Part shown: one piece after another, positions 50,302 through 60,000 of the stretch
Numbering within the stretch: the stretch's first letter is position 1
Layout: each line of letters starts with the position of its first letter
Source: Strigamia acuminata
Taxonomy: Eukaryota > Arthropoda > Chilopoda > Geophilomorpha > Linotaeniidae
Reading direction: 5' to 3'
Assembly (NCBI GenBank): GCA_949358305.1
Contig: OX442324.1
Span: 1,479,501-1,539,500 of the forward strand
DNA length: 60,000 nucleotides
Program-made: the position numbers and the translations under genes
Notes under the pieces: model-generated
What the model was told of the DNA's origin: nothing
The model's database searches: none
The model's input: the letters and a program-made list of their open reading frames with translations, nothing else

Positions 50302-50371
50302 GCCGCCATCTTGGATCGTGACGTCATCGTGAAAGCTGCTTTCAATTGTCTCGCAAATAAAAAGGCTTATA
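50302..50371 (-). promoter_or_regulatory. Copia-C leader module, copy 1 (TATA-like, CRE, YY1-type)
   Basis: On the + strand GCCGCCATCTTG (50302-50313), 5 nt, TGACGTCA (50319-50326), and ATTATAAG in element sense at about 50364-50371. Confidence 0.6.
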
Positions 50372-50750
50372 ATTCCGCCAAAAAGAATTCTAATAATTCG
50401 AGTACTGTTCTTACTGCCTGTGGGAACTGTCCACCGCTGATTCGACACAATTCCGACCGAAATTCGTTCCGATTCCGTGCCCGACACTTCGTCGTCTCGT
50501 CCGCGGCGATATCCGTCGAATCCTCCGCCGAAAACCGTCTCGGAACCGTAACCGCGATCGTCGCGAGTGCGTATACGACGCACGAAGCTTTCCTGCTTAG
50601 CAGGGGCGAAGAAACCCGTCTTCTTCGGCAGCGCTTCGTCGCTCGATGTCCGCCCGGCCGCGCGACGAACTCCGCACCTCGTAAAACGATCGGAAATGTT
50701 TGCCAACGTTTTCTAAACGTCGTCAACACTCACCACAACCGAGGAACCAC

Positions 50751-50762
50751 CCTCTGCTACCA
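50751..50762 (-). promoter_or_regulatory. Copia-C primer binding site, tRNA-iMet type
   Basis: On the minus strand TGGTAGCAGAGG, one base after the 5' LTR. Confidence 0.75.
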
Positions 50763-50763
50763 T

Positions 50764-51104
50764 TGTTGAGTTCTACCGAGTGTTGGGTGAGTGTTGAGTG
50801 GACAGAAGACATCATGTTCAACTTTGGCAAACAAGCCAACAAAAAATGGCTGCCAGTTTATTCACTGTTTGGCATGAAGAGTGACTTCACTCTATAAAAT
50901 GTACAGAACAAGTCTCATACAGGTAACAGGACAAATCATATATAATACAGGATTTGTAAACACAAGTTATATAATACTAAAAGAACAAATCATAACAATA
51001 AATATATACAGAGCTCCATTGGAGCCATACAGTTAAATAACATTAATGATGAACTAAGAGGCAAAACACATAGCTCAAAAGGTTGGACACATTGATTCTT
51101 AACA
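50764..51104 (-). repeat. Copia-C LTR (5' in element sense)
   Basis: 341 bp partner of 45564-45904, followed by GTGCC. Confidence 0.97.
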
Positions 51105-53322
51105 GTGCCCTAAGCGCAGAGAGGTTTTTGAGTCGAAACATGTCCGTTTCGATGAGGAATGCATGTGGGGACATCCTCGTTTTTATGAGGGCACCGAGAT
51201 CACTGATGAAGGTGCGATATCGGTGGAGCTTGAGCCGGATTTTATTTCCGACCAATTGCCTCCCGTTCCCCAAGGTGGTGCTCCTGCACTCCAAGCTCCT
51301 CCTCCTCCACCTCCTGGACTTCCACCTCCTGGACCTCCACCTCCTGGACTTCCACCTCCAGGTGCGCCTATTGCTATGCAACCCCCATTGAGAGCACATC
51401 TTTTGCCTCCACCTCCTGTTCACTCGCCACTACGTCAGCCTCCGCCTAGTTCTCCGGCTGTGGGGGGCAAGTGGACTCGTTCTGAGGTAATTCGGCAGTC
51501 AGGTGCGTCTATGGGACACACTGATGTGTATTTTTTCCCGCCAGACCGTACCAGATTGCGGAGTCATGGCGACGTAGAGCGATATTGCGCCGACAATCGT
51601 TTAGCATACGATCGAGAGTCCTTTGACTTTAGCACCCGAAATGTGCCAGTTCAAATGGTTGATCCCCCACCGGTAGATCCTAATGTTTCTCTTCCACGCA
51701 GTCCTACGACTTCGGAAGAAGAAGCGTTTGCGGATTGCTATTCTACCGAACCACCACGGTACGCGCATTCCTTGTTTGCCCAGGTTCCTCGCACCTACAA
51801 AGAAGCTATTTCTAGCCCCGACCGTGTCCATTGGCAGAAAGCCATGGAGGAAGAGCTTGATCTCTTTCGTGAGCGAGGTGTTTACGAGGAAGTTGAAAAA
51901 CCTCCTCCTGATGTAAACATTGTGGGGAATAAATGGGTCTACTACATCAAGCGTGATGCAGAAGGCATTGTGCGCCGTTTTAGGGCGATGTTAGTGGCTC
52001 AGGGTTTCAGCCAGAAGTATGGAGTTGACTATTCCGAGGTTTTCAGTCCCGTGGTCAATTACGTCTTGATTCGCCTATTTTTCGTGCTTCTAGTGGTCGT
52101 TCTTGGCTGGCTAGACACACACCTTGATGTCAAGGGTGCCTATCTTTATGGCAACTTGGATGAAGCCATCTTCATGAGGATTCCCAGGGGCTGGGAAACT
52201 CCTCAAAACACTGGGAAAGTGTGGAGGCTTCATAAGGCTCTTTACGGCCTTCATCAGAGCGGACGACAATGGAAATTTCGTCTCGTCGAAGTCTTGTTGG
52301 AGATTAATTTCCACAAGCTTCTAGGTGTAAATGGCGTTTTCATTTCCGATACTTACGATGCCGTCATCCTGGTTTATGTCGATGACATGGTGTTATTCAC
52401 CAAAGGACCCGGTCCTCGAGACCGAACTGTTAAGGCCCTTCGTGGATTTTTCACGATAACAGATCTTGGTCCGGTATCGAAGCTGTTAGGCGTCCAGTTT
52501 GATCGCGATGGTGGACATATTTCCATTCATCAACGCGATTATATTGATCGGATCGCGGAAGATTTTGGAATTTCCTCCGAGCGTCTGTGCAGGGTCCCGA
52601 TCACCGTTGGCACAATGGTTAATTACGCTAGAGAGGGAGAACGTGTGCTGAACAACGACGAGTTTCCTTACCGTTCTCTCATTGGGTCGCTTCTGTTTTT
52701 GGCTGCTCGCACGCGCCCCGATATCCTCTTTCCGGTGATCTTGTTGTCCCAGTACAACACGTGCTTCACCTCAAAGCACGTGGCCCTTCTTCTTCAGGTT
52801 CTCCAGTATTTGAAGAACACGCGGAATTATTCGATTTCCCTTTCCGCGGTCACTGGAGACATCCTGTCAGGGCACTCTGATGCTTCTTGGATCTCGGACC
52901 GAGATACAAGAAAGAGCTTCGGAGGGTACACGATTTCGATTTTCGGGGTTCCCATCTCCTGGGGCTGCTGTAAGCAGCGCTATTGTGCTTTAAGCATCAT
53001 GGAGGCCGAGTTTTTGGCACTTCTCGATGGCGCGAAGGAGATCGTTTGGCTCCACGGCGCGATCGATCGGACCCGAATTTTCCGTTTGCCCACTCCGACG
53101 ATGTTTTCTGATTCGTTGTCTACGATTTATTTTACGAGGAATGACATCGAAAATCGTCGGACCAAACATATCGATGTGCGCTATTTCTTTTTGCGGGATT
53201 GGCTTACCGAGGGCGTTTTTGTTTTACGAAAGATTTCCGGCGATTTAAATCCCGCCGATATTTTCACTAAGTTTTTCTCGCCTGCCCGTTTGCAATTTTT
53301 ATGCAAACATTTCTTCCGGTAA
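51105..53322 (+). pseudogene. pol: Copia-B2 Pol 3' part: integrase tail, RT and RNase H
   Basis: Continues Copia-B2 after Copia-C. A Pro-rich linker (repeats of PPPG and GLPPP, about 51295-51365) follows the integrase tail. RT runs from HWQKAMEEELDLF with YVDD at residue 405 of the ORF starting at 51163. RNase H (HSDASWIS, SIMEAEFLALLDGA, FSDSLSTIYF) ends with NPADIFTKF. This portion is intact and is the undamaged counterpart of B1. The B2 protein as a whole is broken by three insertions and one nonsense codon. Confidence 0.92.
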
Positions 53323-53498
53323 TTTCTTCGATTATAGTTTTTCGTTTTCCCGCATTTGTGCATTTGTCAATTGGTTGATTCTGATTTTTATCACTGCTTG
53401 TTATGTACCGCAACCAATTGACTATCGATATTGTTTTTGGGTTTTTGTGTTTCTTTTCGACTGAGATTTATTTATTATCTCGGAGAATGGGGGGCTAT

Positions 53499-53796
53499 TG
53501 TTGGCCTTTTTGTTCCCCGAGATGTTTTATAGTTGTTTATACTCGATGTTTACTCTAATGTTCGATATTTATCAGTTACTTAATTTGTAGACATCGTTTA
53601 TTGATTGGATCCTATGAGATCCTATATTTTGCTTTGTTTAGATTTCGTTTATCGGGTTTTAGTTCTGCCCGATTATGTATCTCGTTTTATCATTGCTTTT
53701 ATTATTACTTGCATTTTCCTGTTTTCACCACAATGGATGCGAATAAAGCTCCCGATGCTTTTTATCATTTTGCCTCTTGTTTTCAACTTTTCCACA
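53499..53796 (+). repeat. Copia-B LTR 3
   Basis: 298 bp, followed by the CAAAT duplication. It differs from LTR 2 at one base seen (GCATTTTCC for GCGTTTTCC). Confidence 0.95.
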
Positions 53797-54157
53797 CAAA
53801 TTGAGTTTATTTCCGGACGAAAATCAGCGTTTTCCACGTTTCTACAAGAGTTAGACGAGGACAGCATTTCTCGACAACCACACGGGAAGTGTGAACGAGA
53901 ATTCGAGACAGCGCACAACAACTGGAAATTTAATGAACAATTTGCCATATTTATCGATAATTTTTGCATTTTATTCGATATTATTTGATATTACTGCATT
54001 GTTAGCTTAGTGTTGTACTAGGATTTACTAATATAACTTTAAGAGCGAACTAACCTCGCAACACTGCACCTCGTTGCGAGTACCAGTATTATCAGTGTTT
54101 TTGACGAAATAAGTGTGTGGATTCAGTGTTTTTCAAGTGGCGGACACTTAATTCGAG
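53797..54157 (+). other. Copia-A leader, right part
   Basis: Resumes the Copia-A leader after the CAAAT duplication. It contains the second copy (53875-53897) of the 23-bp leader repeat with CACAC/GTGTG dyad symmetry. Confidence 0.65.
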
Positions 54158-57100
54158 ATGGATACGGACAAACCAGAAAGGAAGATTACACTGCTGAATA
54201 GGACCAACTATGACAGCTGGAAACAGCAGATCAAGGTGCTTTTGATGCACCATGGCTGTTGGGCGTTTGCGGAAGGGACGGAGGAGGCTTTGGCACCTGG
54301 AGCATCTTGGCGCGACCGCTCGGACTTCAAGCTACGACAAGGGAGAGCTTTCAGCTTGATTTATTATTCGATAGAGGAGCAGTATCACGAATTGCTCAGC
54401 GGGGTCGACGACGCCAAGAAGGCTTGGAACACATTGAAAGCCAACTTCGAACCAGTCTCAAGAGCGCGGATAATTCGTTTGTTGGACGAATTTTTCAGTC
54501 TGAAATACGACCCAGCGACGGAAACAATCGGAGTCTTCGCAGCAAAGATTCGGAACGCGGCGAAGAAGCTCGCCGACGTTAAACACCAATTGGAGGACTT
54601 ATACCAAGCTTTTCAGTTAATTCGGTATCTGCCAGCAGAATATCAATCGATTGTCCAGACTATTTACCGTTGGGAGGATAAGGAATTCACTTTAGAGAAG
54701 GTGGAAACGGAATTGGTAGCCGAAGAAGGCAGGTTGGCCCAACAACGAAGGGATTCGGGTCAGGGACCAATAGTGGACGCTTTTAGCATGGGCACGAGCG
54801 CCACGAGCACCAAAACCAGCGATAATTCACAGCAACAAGGCAATACTGGCCAAAATAGTCGAGGAGGATATCAAGGCGGACAAAAGGGCGGAAGATCGAA
54901 TTACCGCGGCGGCAAAAACACGAGGAATTTCAGAGGAAATGCAACCGGATCACCAGGACGGGGGCCGTGTTTTCGCTGCAACAAACAAGGACATTGGGCG
55001 AAGGATTGTATAGTGCAACTCGCACCAAATAATTCGAACAACCAGTTGAACACAAATACCGCAGAAGAATTGGACAATAACATGCTAGATGTCGGTTTCC
55101 TCACGGAATTAAGTCAAGAGGAGATGCTGCAATGCAGCGCAGCCAACAACTGTTGGATTTATGACACCGGGGCCACAGGACATTTCTGTAAGGACAGAAA
55201 CCAATTCTTCAATTTCAAAGAGACAAGTGGAACAATAAGTCAAGCGGATAAAAAGACACTAATTCAGATCCAGGGCGTAGGAGATGTTTGCATAATGTGT
55301 TTGGTCGGACGTGAGACAATTCCAATCACATTGAAGAAAGTCTACTACGCGCCAGATTTAAGACGGAATTTGTTATCGGGGCCGTGCATCGACGAAGCCA
55401 GATGCAAAGTCGCCGTGGGTTCTGGACTTGTCAAAATTTATGATCCACAATGGAAGAGGCAATTGATGGAGGGAGTGAAGAAGGATAGGCTCTACTACAT
55501 CAAGTTGAGCGATCAAAAACCCGACTTTGACAAGCTAAGACAAAAGGAGAGCAACAAAGTTAATGTTGGTGAAGAAAAGCAACAAGGATCAATTACCTCA
55601 ACCAAGAAGATGTCAAATCCAGAAGAAGCAAGGCTTTGGCATGAGCGACTGGGACACATTTACTTTCCAAGCGTACAGGAAATGAGTAAAGGCGATGCAG
55701 TCGTTGGACTTCCTATCTTGGATGTGCCCATCACACAATGTGACGTTTGCGATTTAGCAAAGAAGAAATCTGTTTCACACAAGTCTATACCTGGGATCAG
55801 GTTGAAACAGCCACTGGAGCTCTTACACATGGACGTATGTGGAGCATTCAACACAGCAACACTGTCGGGAAATAGGTATTTTCTGACGATAACGGACGAT
55901 TTCTCGCGTTACTCCACCGTCTACTTAATGAAGCACAAGGATGAAGTTTTCGATTTGTTCTGCAAACACGCGAAACGTATTGAACGACTGTTGGGAAAGT
56001 CAATTCTTGCGATCCGAACAGACAATGGAATGGAGTTCTGTTCCAACAAATTTGGACAATATTTGGAAGAACAAGGGATCGCACACGAACGCACAAACGC
56101 GTACACACCTGCCCAGAATGGAGTTTCGGAGAGACTCAACCAAACGCTAGCAAATGGCATGCGAGCACTTGTATACGATGCGGGTTTGGAACATCGATTC
56201 TGGGGAGAAGCTATCTTAACCTTCAATTACCTAAGAAATAGGATAGCCAAATTAAAGTCAGATAAAACACCAATGGAACTTTACTATGGTCGTAAGCCAT
56301 CCTTTAAGAAAATTTGGAAGTTTGTGCTTTGTACAAAAGAAAGTTCGAGACGGCAAAATTGACAACAAAGGCATACACGGAATTATGCTCGGATATTCCA
56401 GGGTCACGAAAGGATATAGAGTTTGGCTCCCGGAATTTTCTAAAGTCATTGAAACCAGCAATGTCAAGTTCGTGGAAAGCAGGCGCGGAGTTGAAGGCGT
56501 GCTGGGCCTACCGGACAAATATACGACGTATATCGACAGTTTGGACGATAATTTGGATAACAACAACGATCGTCAATATTATTCCGATGAGGATGTGAGG
56601 CCACCGCTACCCCCGCCAGCACCGATAAAGAAGAAAGAGGAAGAGGAATTACCTCCAATTAGACTGAAGTTCAGACTGCCGGAAGATGCGTTGCGACACA
56701 ACTTGCCAGCAGTGAAGCAACCAAACATTTTGCAACAACCTGGACAGGTTCTTCCAAACCCAGTCCCCACCATACCAGCTCTTGTATGGAAAAAGACCGA
56801 GAAGACAAGACCAACGGGTCAAAGGGACATTGAATACACAATTGAAGGATATGATAAGCCAAGATTGCGTTCCATTCCGGAAGTGAAACGCTACTGTGTT
56901 GAACATAACCTTCGTCTCCCCGAGCATTTATTTGAGGACAAAAGAAAGAAAAAGCCCTCTGAATCGAATACGACGGCGGATAATCTTGACCTGGACTTTG
57001 ATGATATGAATATCAACTTCGAAGCTAATCACCTAGAAGTCCACGTACCCGTACGTTATGAGGAAATTGCGACTTTACCCGAAAAAAATGAATGGCGCCA

Positions 57101-57386
57101 AGCGATGAATGACGAGATTGGCACCATGCATGAGCGCGAAGTTTGGGAACTTGTTCCACCACCGCCCAACACTAAGATAGTGGGTTGCAGGTGGATTTAC
57201 ACGACAAAACACATAGACGTGCGATACCATTTCATAAGAGAGCTCGTAAGAAGAGATAACCTCCATATCGTGCATGTGGGCACCAAATACAACCACGCGG
57301 ACATCTTTACGAAGTCTGTTGACAAAGTTGATTTGCTGCGCTTTTGTGATCGGTTTCTGATTGATCTAAACCTCATAAGTGCTTGA
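54158..57386 (+). pseudogene. pol: Copia-A gag-pol with frameshift and deletion of RT
   Basis: From the ATG at 54158: Gag (NRTNYDSWKQQIKVLL), CCHC knuckle at C271, protease YDTGATGH with D336, GAG-pre-integrase zinc domain and an integrase core with intact D559, D622 and E658. A one-base change in the A/T run near 56307-56316 moves the frame; the first frame stops at 56362 and the second continues from about 56300 to 57386. The second frame holds the integrase tail, a Pro-rich linker and the very start of RT (VGCRWIYT), then jumps at about 57200-57210 to the last part of RNase H (KHIDVRYHFIRE, NHADIFTKSVD). Nearly all of RT and RNase H is therefore missing. The join falls on a Thr-Lys present on both sides, which suggests a short-homology deletion. 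Confidence 0.92.
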
Positions 57387-57389
57387 TAA

Positions 57390-57404
57390 TACGAGGGGGC
57401 CGAT
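57390..57404 (+). promoter_or_regulatory. Polypurine tract of Copia-A
   Basis: TACGAGGGGGCCGAT immediately before the 3' LTR. Confidence 0.75.
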
Positions 57405-57742
57405 TGTTGGATATTGTAAACCTCTTGTATACATATTTATGTCGTCTCATCAAGCGACACTGTTGTTTACTATTGTTCCTTTTAACCGATCATGTATTCT
57501 TATTTGCACTTACCTGCGCGACTGGCTGCAGTACTATTTGTATCATGTTGACATTTATTACTTTGTATTTCATCCACAAGGTGGCACTGTATACCTGTGG
57601 GTCATGTGAATACAGAGAATAAACTCACTCTATGTTCTGATTCTCAACTGATGGCATCCCAAGTTATTTCTCCTCACAACATGTTTTTCCAAGTCACTGC
57701 ACAATTCTGCAGCTTGTACTAATAGAAAGCTGTTCCACAACA
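57405..57742 (+). repeat. 3' LTR of Copia-A
   Basis: 338 bp, one difference from the 5' copy, followed by the GTTTG duplication; AATAAA at 57618-57623. Confidence 0.95.
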
Positions 57743-58181
57743 GTTTGGAGCAACGTTTGCGACGAGAACCAACCCGCAAAATCAACTGAATTTCATCTTG
57801 GCATCAATTATTAGTTTTAAGTTGTCGAAATTCCTTGTTAATAATATTAAGGTTTTGTTTGGGGGTCTTGTAGTATCCTTCTCGCCCTTTTGTTCAATCG
57901 AGCAAGCGAGATTGTATTTTTGCGTAGGCTTTCTCTGGCCACCGAGTGTCCCGCGGTCCTAGGAGTCCGGTCGGAACTCGGGAGATACTACGTAAAGTTT
58001 TGCATCTCACTTAGTGAGATTTGTCCCGTGGGAAGTTTTTGCATTTATTCGCCTAACCTTTTGGGGGTTTGCAATTTGCAAAAGTGCATTTCAAGTGTTA
58101 TTTGTGCTTCAAATTGTGCGGCGAATTATTTTGTGGAAAAAGTGCATTTATTTTGGTGAAACTTCACGGAATTGAACAGTT
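57743..58181 (+). other. Copia-D leader, right part
   Basis: Continues the sequence left of 27025 after the GTTTG duplication. It includes GTAGTATCC and GGATACTAC-like arms (about 57870-57990) of a possible hairpin. No ORF before the gag ATG. Confidence 0.5.
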
Positions 58182-60000
58182 ATGGCATCGGAAGACAAGT
58201 ACGATGATTATAAGTCGATTAAGAAACTCGACGGGACCAACTACACCACTTGGGCGGTGCAAGTGCATTTGTTGTTGGCGCAGCAGGGCGTGTGGGATCA
58301 CGTTACCGGCGACGAAGCTGTCCCTGCTGCGACCGCTACAGCCAAAGAAAAAAGAGACTATAAAGTGCGTGAACATCGAGCCTGGTCCACAATATGTTTG
58401 AGTTGCGGTGAATCGCAACAACTTGTGGCCGTGGCGCAAAATTTGTCAAAGAAAGCGTGGGAGACGCTCAAGGCGTCTTACCAGCCGACCACGCGCGCCC
58501 GGAAAGGCAGATTGAGGCGCGAATTCCTCCAAATGCGCCTAATGGATGCCGAAGAGATGATGTGCTTCTTAGCTCGGGTCGACAGAAAAGTTCTCGAACT
58601 TAAAAATGTGAAAGTCGATCCAACTGATGAAGAAGTTGCATTTCAATACATGGATTTTCTCCCTTCACAGTATGAAACTGTGAAACAAATAATGTATCAC
58701 TGGGAAGACCAGGATTTTACCGTTGCAAAGGTAAAAGAACGATTATTGGGAGAATATAACCGATTGTATGAATCTTCGGACACTTATAGAATAAATACCC
58801 AAGAAACTGTCGACAATGCAGGTGCATTCTTTGGAAAAGGAAGATGGCAACGCGGCAAAAGCGGAAATGTGCCATTTTCACCTCGCATTTGTTTTAGTTG
58901 CGGTGGCACAGGACATTTTGCACGGGAATGCCCTTCACCGCCTAAACAGCAAGTCAACATGCAAAGTCAACGGGGTGGTACCTCTGCACAGCTGGCAAAA
59001 GGCGCTGCAAGAGGCAAAGGTCGAGGAGGAAAGACCAAGAAGGCCAATATGGGACAATTGGACATTTTTGACGAGCCGTTGACTTTGTATTCAGCGGCAG
59101 TGCATCAGCCTGGAGAGGACGTAATCCTTTCAGCACCATCGTCTTTAGTGTCGCATTGTGATTTTGATTCGCAATGGTATATTGATACCGGAGCGACTGA
59201 TCACTTTTCATTTAACAAAAGTTGGTTTGTAACTTTTAAGCCCCTGTCCGGTTATAGTGTACAACAAGGCGAAGGAAAGTCTAAAATCGAAGGAATTGGC
59301 AACGTGTTGATTAGATCCTGTTATGAAGGCAGGTGTAGGAAAATCACACTGCAAAAGGTTTATTTTGCGCCAAATTTTAGGAAGAACTTAATATCGCTGG
59401 GCCGGACAGATGAGGCAGGTTTATCAACTTTTATTAAGAATGGGAAGATGACCATGTTTAAAGACCGAATTGAAGAGCCGTTTATTGTTGCAGATAGAAC
59501 TGGGGATCGCATGTACAAAGTGAACTGCAAAATAGAGGCTAATATTGTGAACACAACTGCACCTTCTGCGCAACAGAGTGCAATTGTGGCTGAAAATTCG
59601 GTCGAAAGTATTGTTAAAAGTGAAAATGTTGTTAATCCATTACTAAAACCTGTAGATTTTAAGGCAGCATTACTAAACAATTTGAGTGGTGCAGTGAAAG
59701 CTGTTAAAAAACAACCCGTGAGCGAAAAAGCGCAAGCGAACGCGTTAAATGTTAAGAAAAACGATTTGAGCAATAATAACGGGCAGAATGCTTCGAATGG
59801 GGGTAAAGTTGAAAAGATAAAAGTGAAACCGCAGCCAATGGATATTTGGCACTCCAGGATGGGCCATTTCAATGCAAGTGGGATTGCGAAAATGGAAATC
59901 TCACCTGATATTTTCGGGGTTAAGCTCTCCGATAAAGAACTTTTGCCTTGCGATGCGTGTTCGAAGGCAAAGAGTACTAGAGCCAGCTTTCCCCCAATCC
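58182..60000 (+). CDS. gag: Copia-D Gag-Pol, 5' part, runs off the window
   Basis: Open from the ATG at 58182 to the last base (over 600 codons) with no stop, so no closed ORF is seen here. Gag starts with KKLDGTNYTTWAVQVHLLL, the typical copia Gag N-terminus, and contains QYETVKQIMYHWED. The CCHC knuckle CFSCGGTGHFAREC starts near residue 236. The protease motif YIDTGATDHF is near residue 330. The GAG-pre-integrase domain is at the right edge (IWHSRMGHF... CDACSKAKS). Integrase core, RT and RNase H should lie beyond 60000. No damage is visible. The start of RNA for this gene is 31 kb away because Copia-A interrupts the leader. Confidence 0.9.
   Translation, partial: MASEDKYDDYKSIKKLDGTNYTTWAVQVHLLLAQQGVWDHVTGDEAVPAATATAKEKRDYKVREHRAWSTICLSCGESQQLVAVAQNLSKKAWETLKASYQPTTRARKGRLRREFLQMRLMDAEEMMCFLARVDRKVLELKNVKVDPTDEEVAFQYMDFLPSQYETVKQIMYHWEDQDFTVAKVKERLLGEYNRLYESSDTYRINTQETVDNAGAFFGKGRWQRGKSGNVPFSPRICFSCGGTGHFARECPSPPKQQVNMQSQRGGTSAQLAKGAARGKGRGGKTKKANMGQLDIFDEPLTLYSAAVHQPGEDVILSAPSSLVSHCDFDSQWYIDTGATDHFSFNKSWFVTFKPLSGYSVQQGEGKSKIEGIGNVLIRSCYEGRCRKITLQKVYFAPNFRKNLISLGRTDEAGLSTFIKNGKMTMFKDRIEEPFIVADRTGDRMYKVNCKIEANIVNTTAPSAQQSAIVAENSVESIVKSENVVNPLLKPVDFKAALLNNLSGAVKAVKKQPVSEKAQANALNVKKNDLSNNNGQNASNGGKVEKIKVKPQPMDIWHSRMGHFNASGIAKMEISPDIFGVKLSDKELLPCDACSKAKSTRASFPPI

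Larger units (their letters stand above)
48977..50750 (-). other. Copia-C leader with tandem duplication
   Basis: In element sense the leader holds two diverged units of about 500 bp (roughly 50760-50281 and 50280-49771). Each has AGCAGGAAA-type strings, GAATCAGCGGTGGA, CAGTAAGAA and, at its end, the CRE/YY1-type module. Open frames of 141 and 169 codons span the two units but do not resemble Gag. Confidence 0.65.
45564..51104 (-). mobile_element. Copia-C: RT-less Ty1/copia-derived element, minus strand, recent
   Basis: Two 341-bp LTRs with no difference seen by eye, GTGCC duplication at 45559-45563 and 51105-51109, iMet-type primer site, 1.8-kb leader, and one long ORF without RT or RNase H. 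Confidence 0.97.
27799..53796 (+). mobile_element. Copia-B tandem array: LTR - deleted copy B1 - LTR - copy B2 - LTR
   Basis: Three 298-bp LTRs in one orientation share two internal regions. The array is flanked by CAAAT at 27794-27798 and 53797-53801, so it behaves as one insertion. B1 is an internally deleted 1.8-kb copy; B2 is full length but broken by three later insertions. Confidence 0.95.
27025..57742 (+). mobile_element. Copia-A: defective Ty1/copia element expanded to 30.7 kb by nested insertions
   Basis: Both LTRs are present (338 bp each, one difference seen), flanked by the 5-bp duplication GTTTG at 27020-27024 and 57743-57747. Own sequence: 27025-27798 and 53797-57742, about 4.7 kb. 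The rest is the Copia-B array and what entered it. The coding region has a frameshift and has lost RT, so it cannot be autonomous. Confidence 0.93.
25793..60000 (+). mobile_element. Copia-D: Ty1/copia element, split by Copia-A, right end outside window
   Basis: Left part: LTR, PBS and leader at 25793-27024. Right part: end of leader and gag-pol from 57743 to the window edge. The two are separated by Copia-A, whose GTTTG duplication marks the split. The primer site matches the 3' end of tRNA-iMet. Coding sequence is intact as far as visible. Confidence 0.75.

Noticed and set aside
49771-50706. Minus-strand 141- and 169-codon ORFs as Gag of Copia-C
   Set aside because: They lie in the duplicated leader, show no Gag features, and are interrupted differently in the related Copia-D leader.
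51163-51831. Reading the Pro-rich ORF start as an independent gene
   Set aside because: The frame is the continuation of Copia-B2 Pol after the Copia-C insertion; it is the integrase-RT linker.

Overview
The window is eukaryotic, almost certainly from an arthropod genome, and it consists almost entirely of LTR retrotransposons. No bacterial features, rRNA, tRNA genes or CRISPR arrays were seen. The arthropod call is an inference. It rests on Ty1/copia elements primed by tRNA-iMet (one by the internal half-tRNA mode known from Drosophila copia), a Ty3/gypsy element with a tRNA-Ser type primer site as in 17.6/297, and repeated AGATGGCGCTG motifs. The species cannot be named from the sequence.

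Left third (1-24000): two large Ty3/gypsy elements in + orientation. Gypsy-1 (1-11234, 5' end outside the window) has gag, pol, a third gene and a 1.75 kb 3' LTR. Gypsy-2 (about 12290-23877) has gag, pol, a third gene and a 1.04 kb 3' LTR; no 5' LTR is visible. In both, gag and pol are joined by a canonical -1 frameshift heptamer. In both, ORF3 carries DnaJ-like CXXCXGXG zinc motifs and sits directly behind a predicted intron. Between them (11235-11655, minus strand) are two short GC-rich, phase-compatible open exons that may be a host-gene remnant cut by Gypsy-1.

Right part (25121-60000): a nest of insertions five levels deep, four of them bounded by exact target-site duplications. A minus-strand copia (Copia-F) was entered by Copia-D (starts 25793, runs off the right edge). 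Copia-A entered the Copia-D leader (27025-57742, TSD GTTTG). A tandem three-LTR Copia-B array entered the Copia-A leader (27799-53796, TSD CAAAT). The second Copia-B copy was then hit three times: by Gypsy-E (31706-34431, minus, TSD CTCGC), Gypsy-C (35936-44939, TSD ATAT) and Copia-C (45564-51104, minus, TSD GTGCC).

The most interesting biology is threefold. First, all three large gypsy families carry a third gene behind a GTAAGT donor and a strong acceptor placed 0-22 nt before its ATG; in Gypsy-C this gene encodes a complete-looking Ulp1/adenain-like (C48) cysteine protease. Second, Copia-C is a recently mobilised element with no RT. Its single 969-codon ORF keeps the integrase fold but has lost the catalytic residues. 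Third, the leaders of Copia-C and Copia-D share a composite TGACGTCA-N5-CAAGATGGCGGC module. Gypsy-C has apparently identical LTRs and three intact ORFs and may be active.
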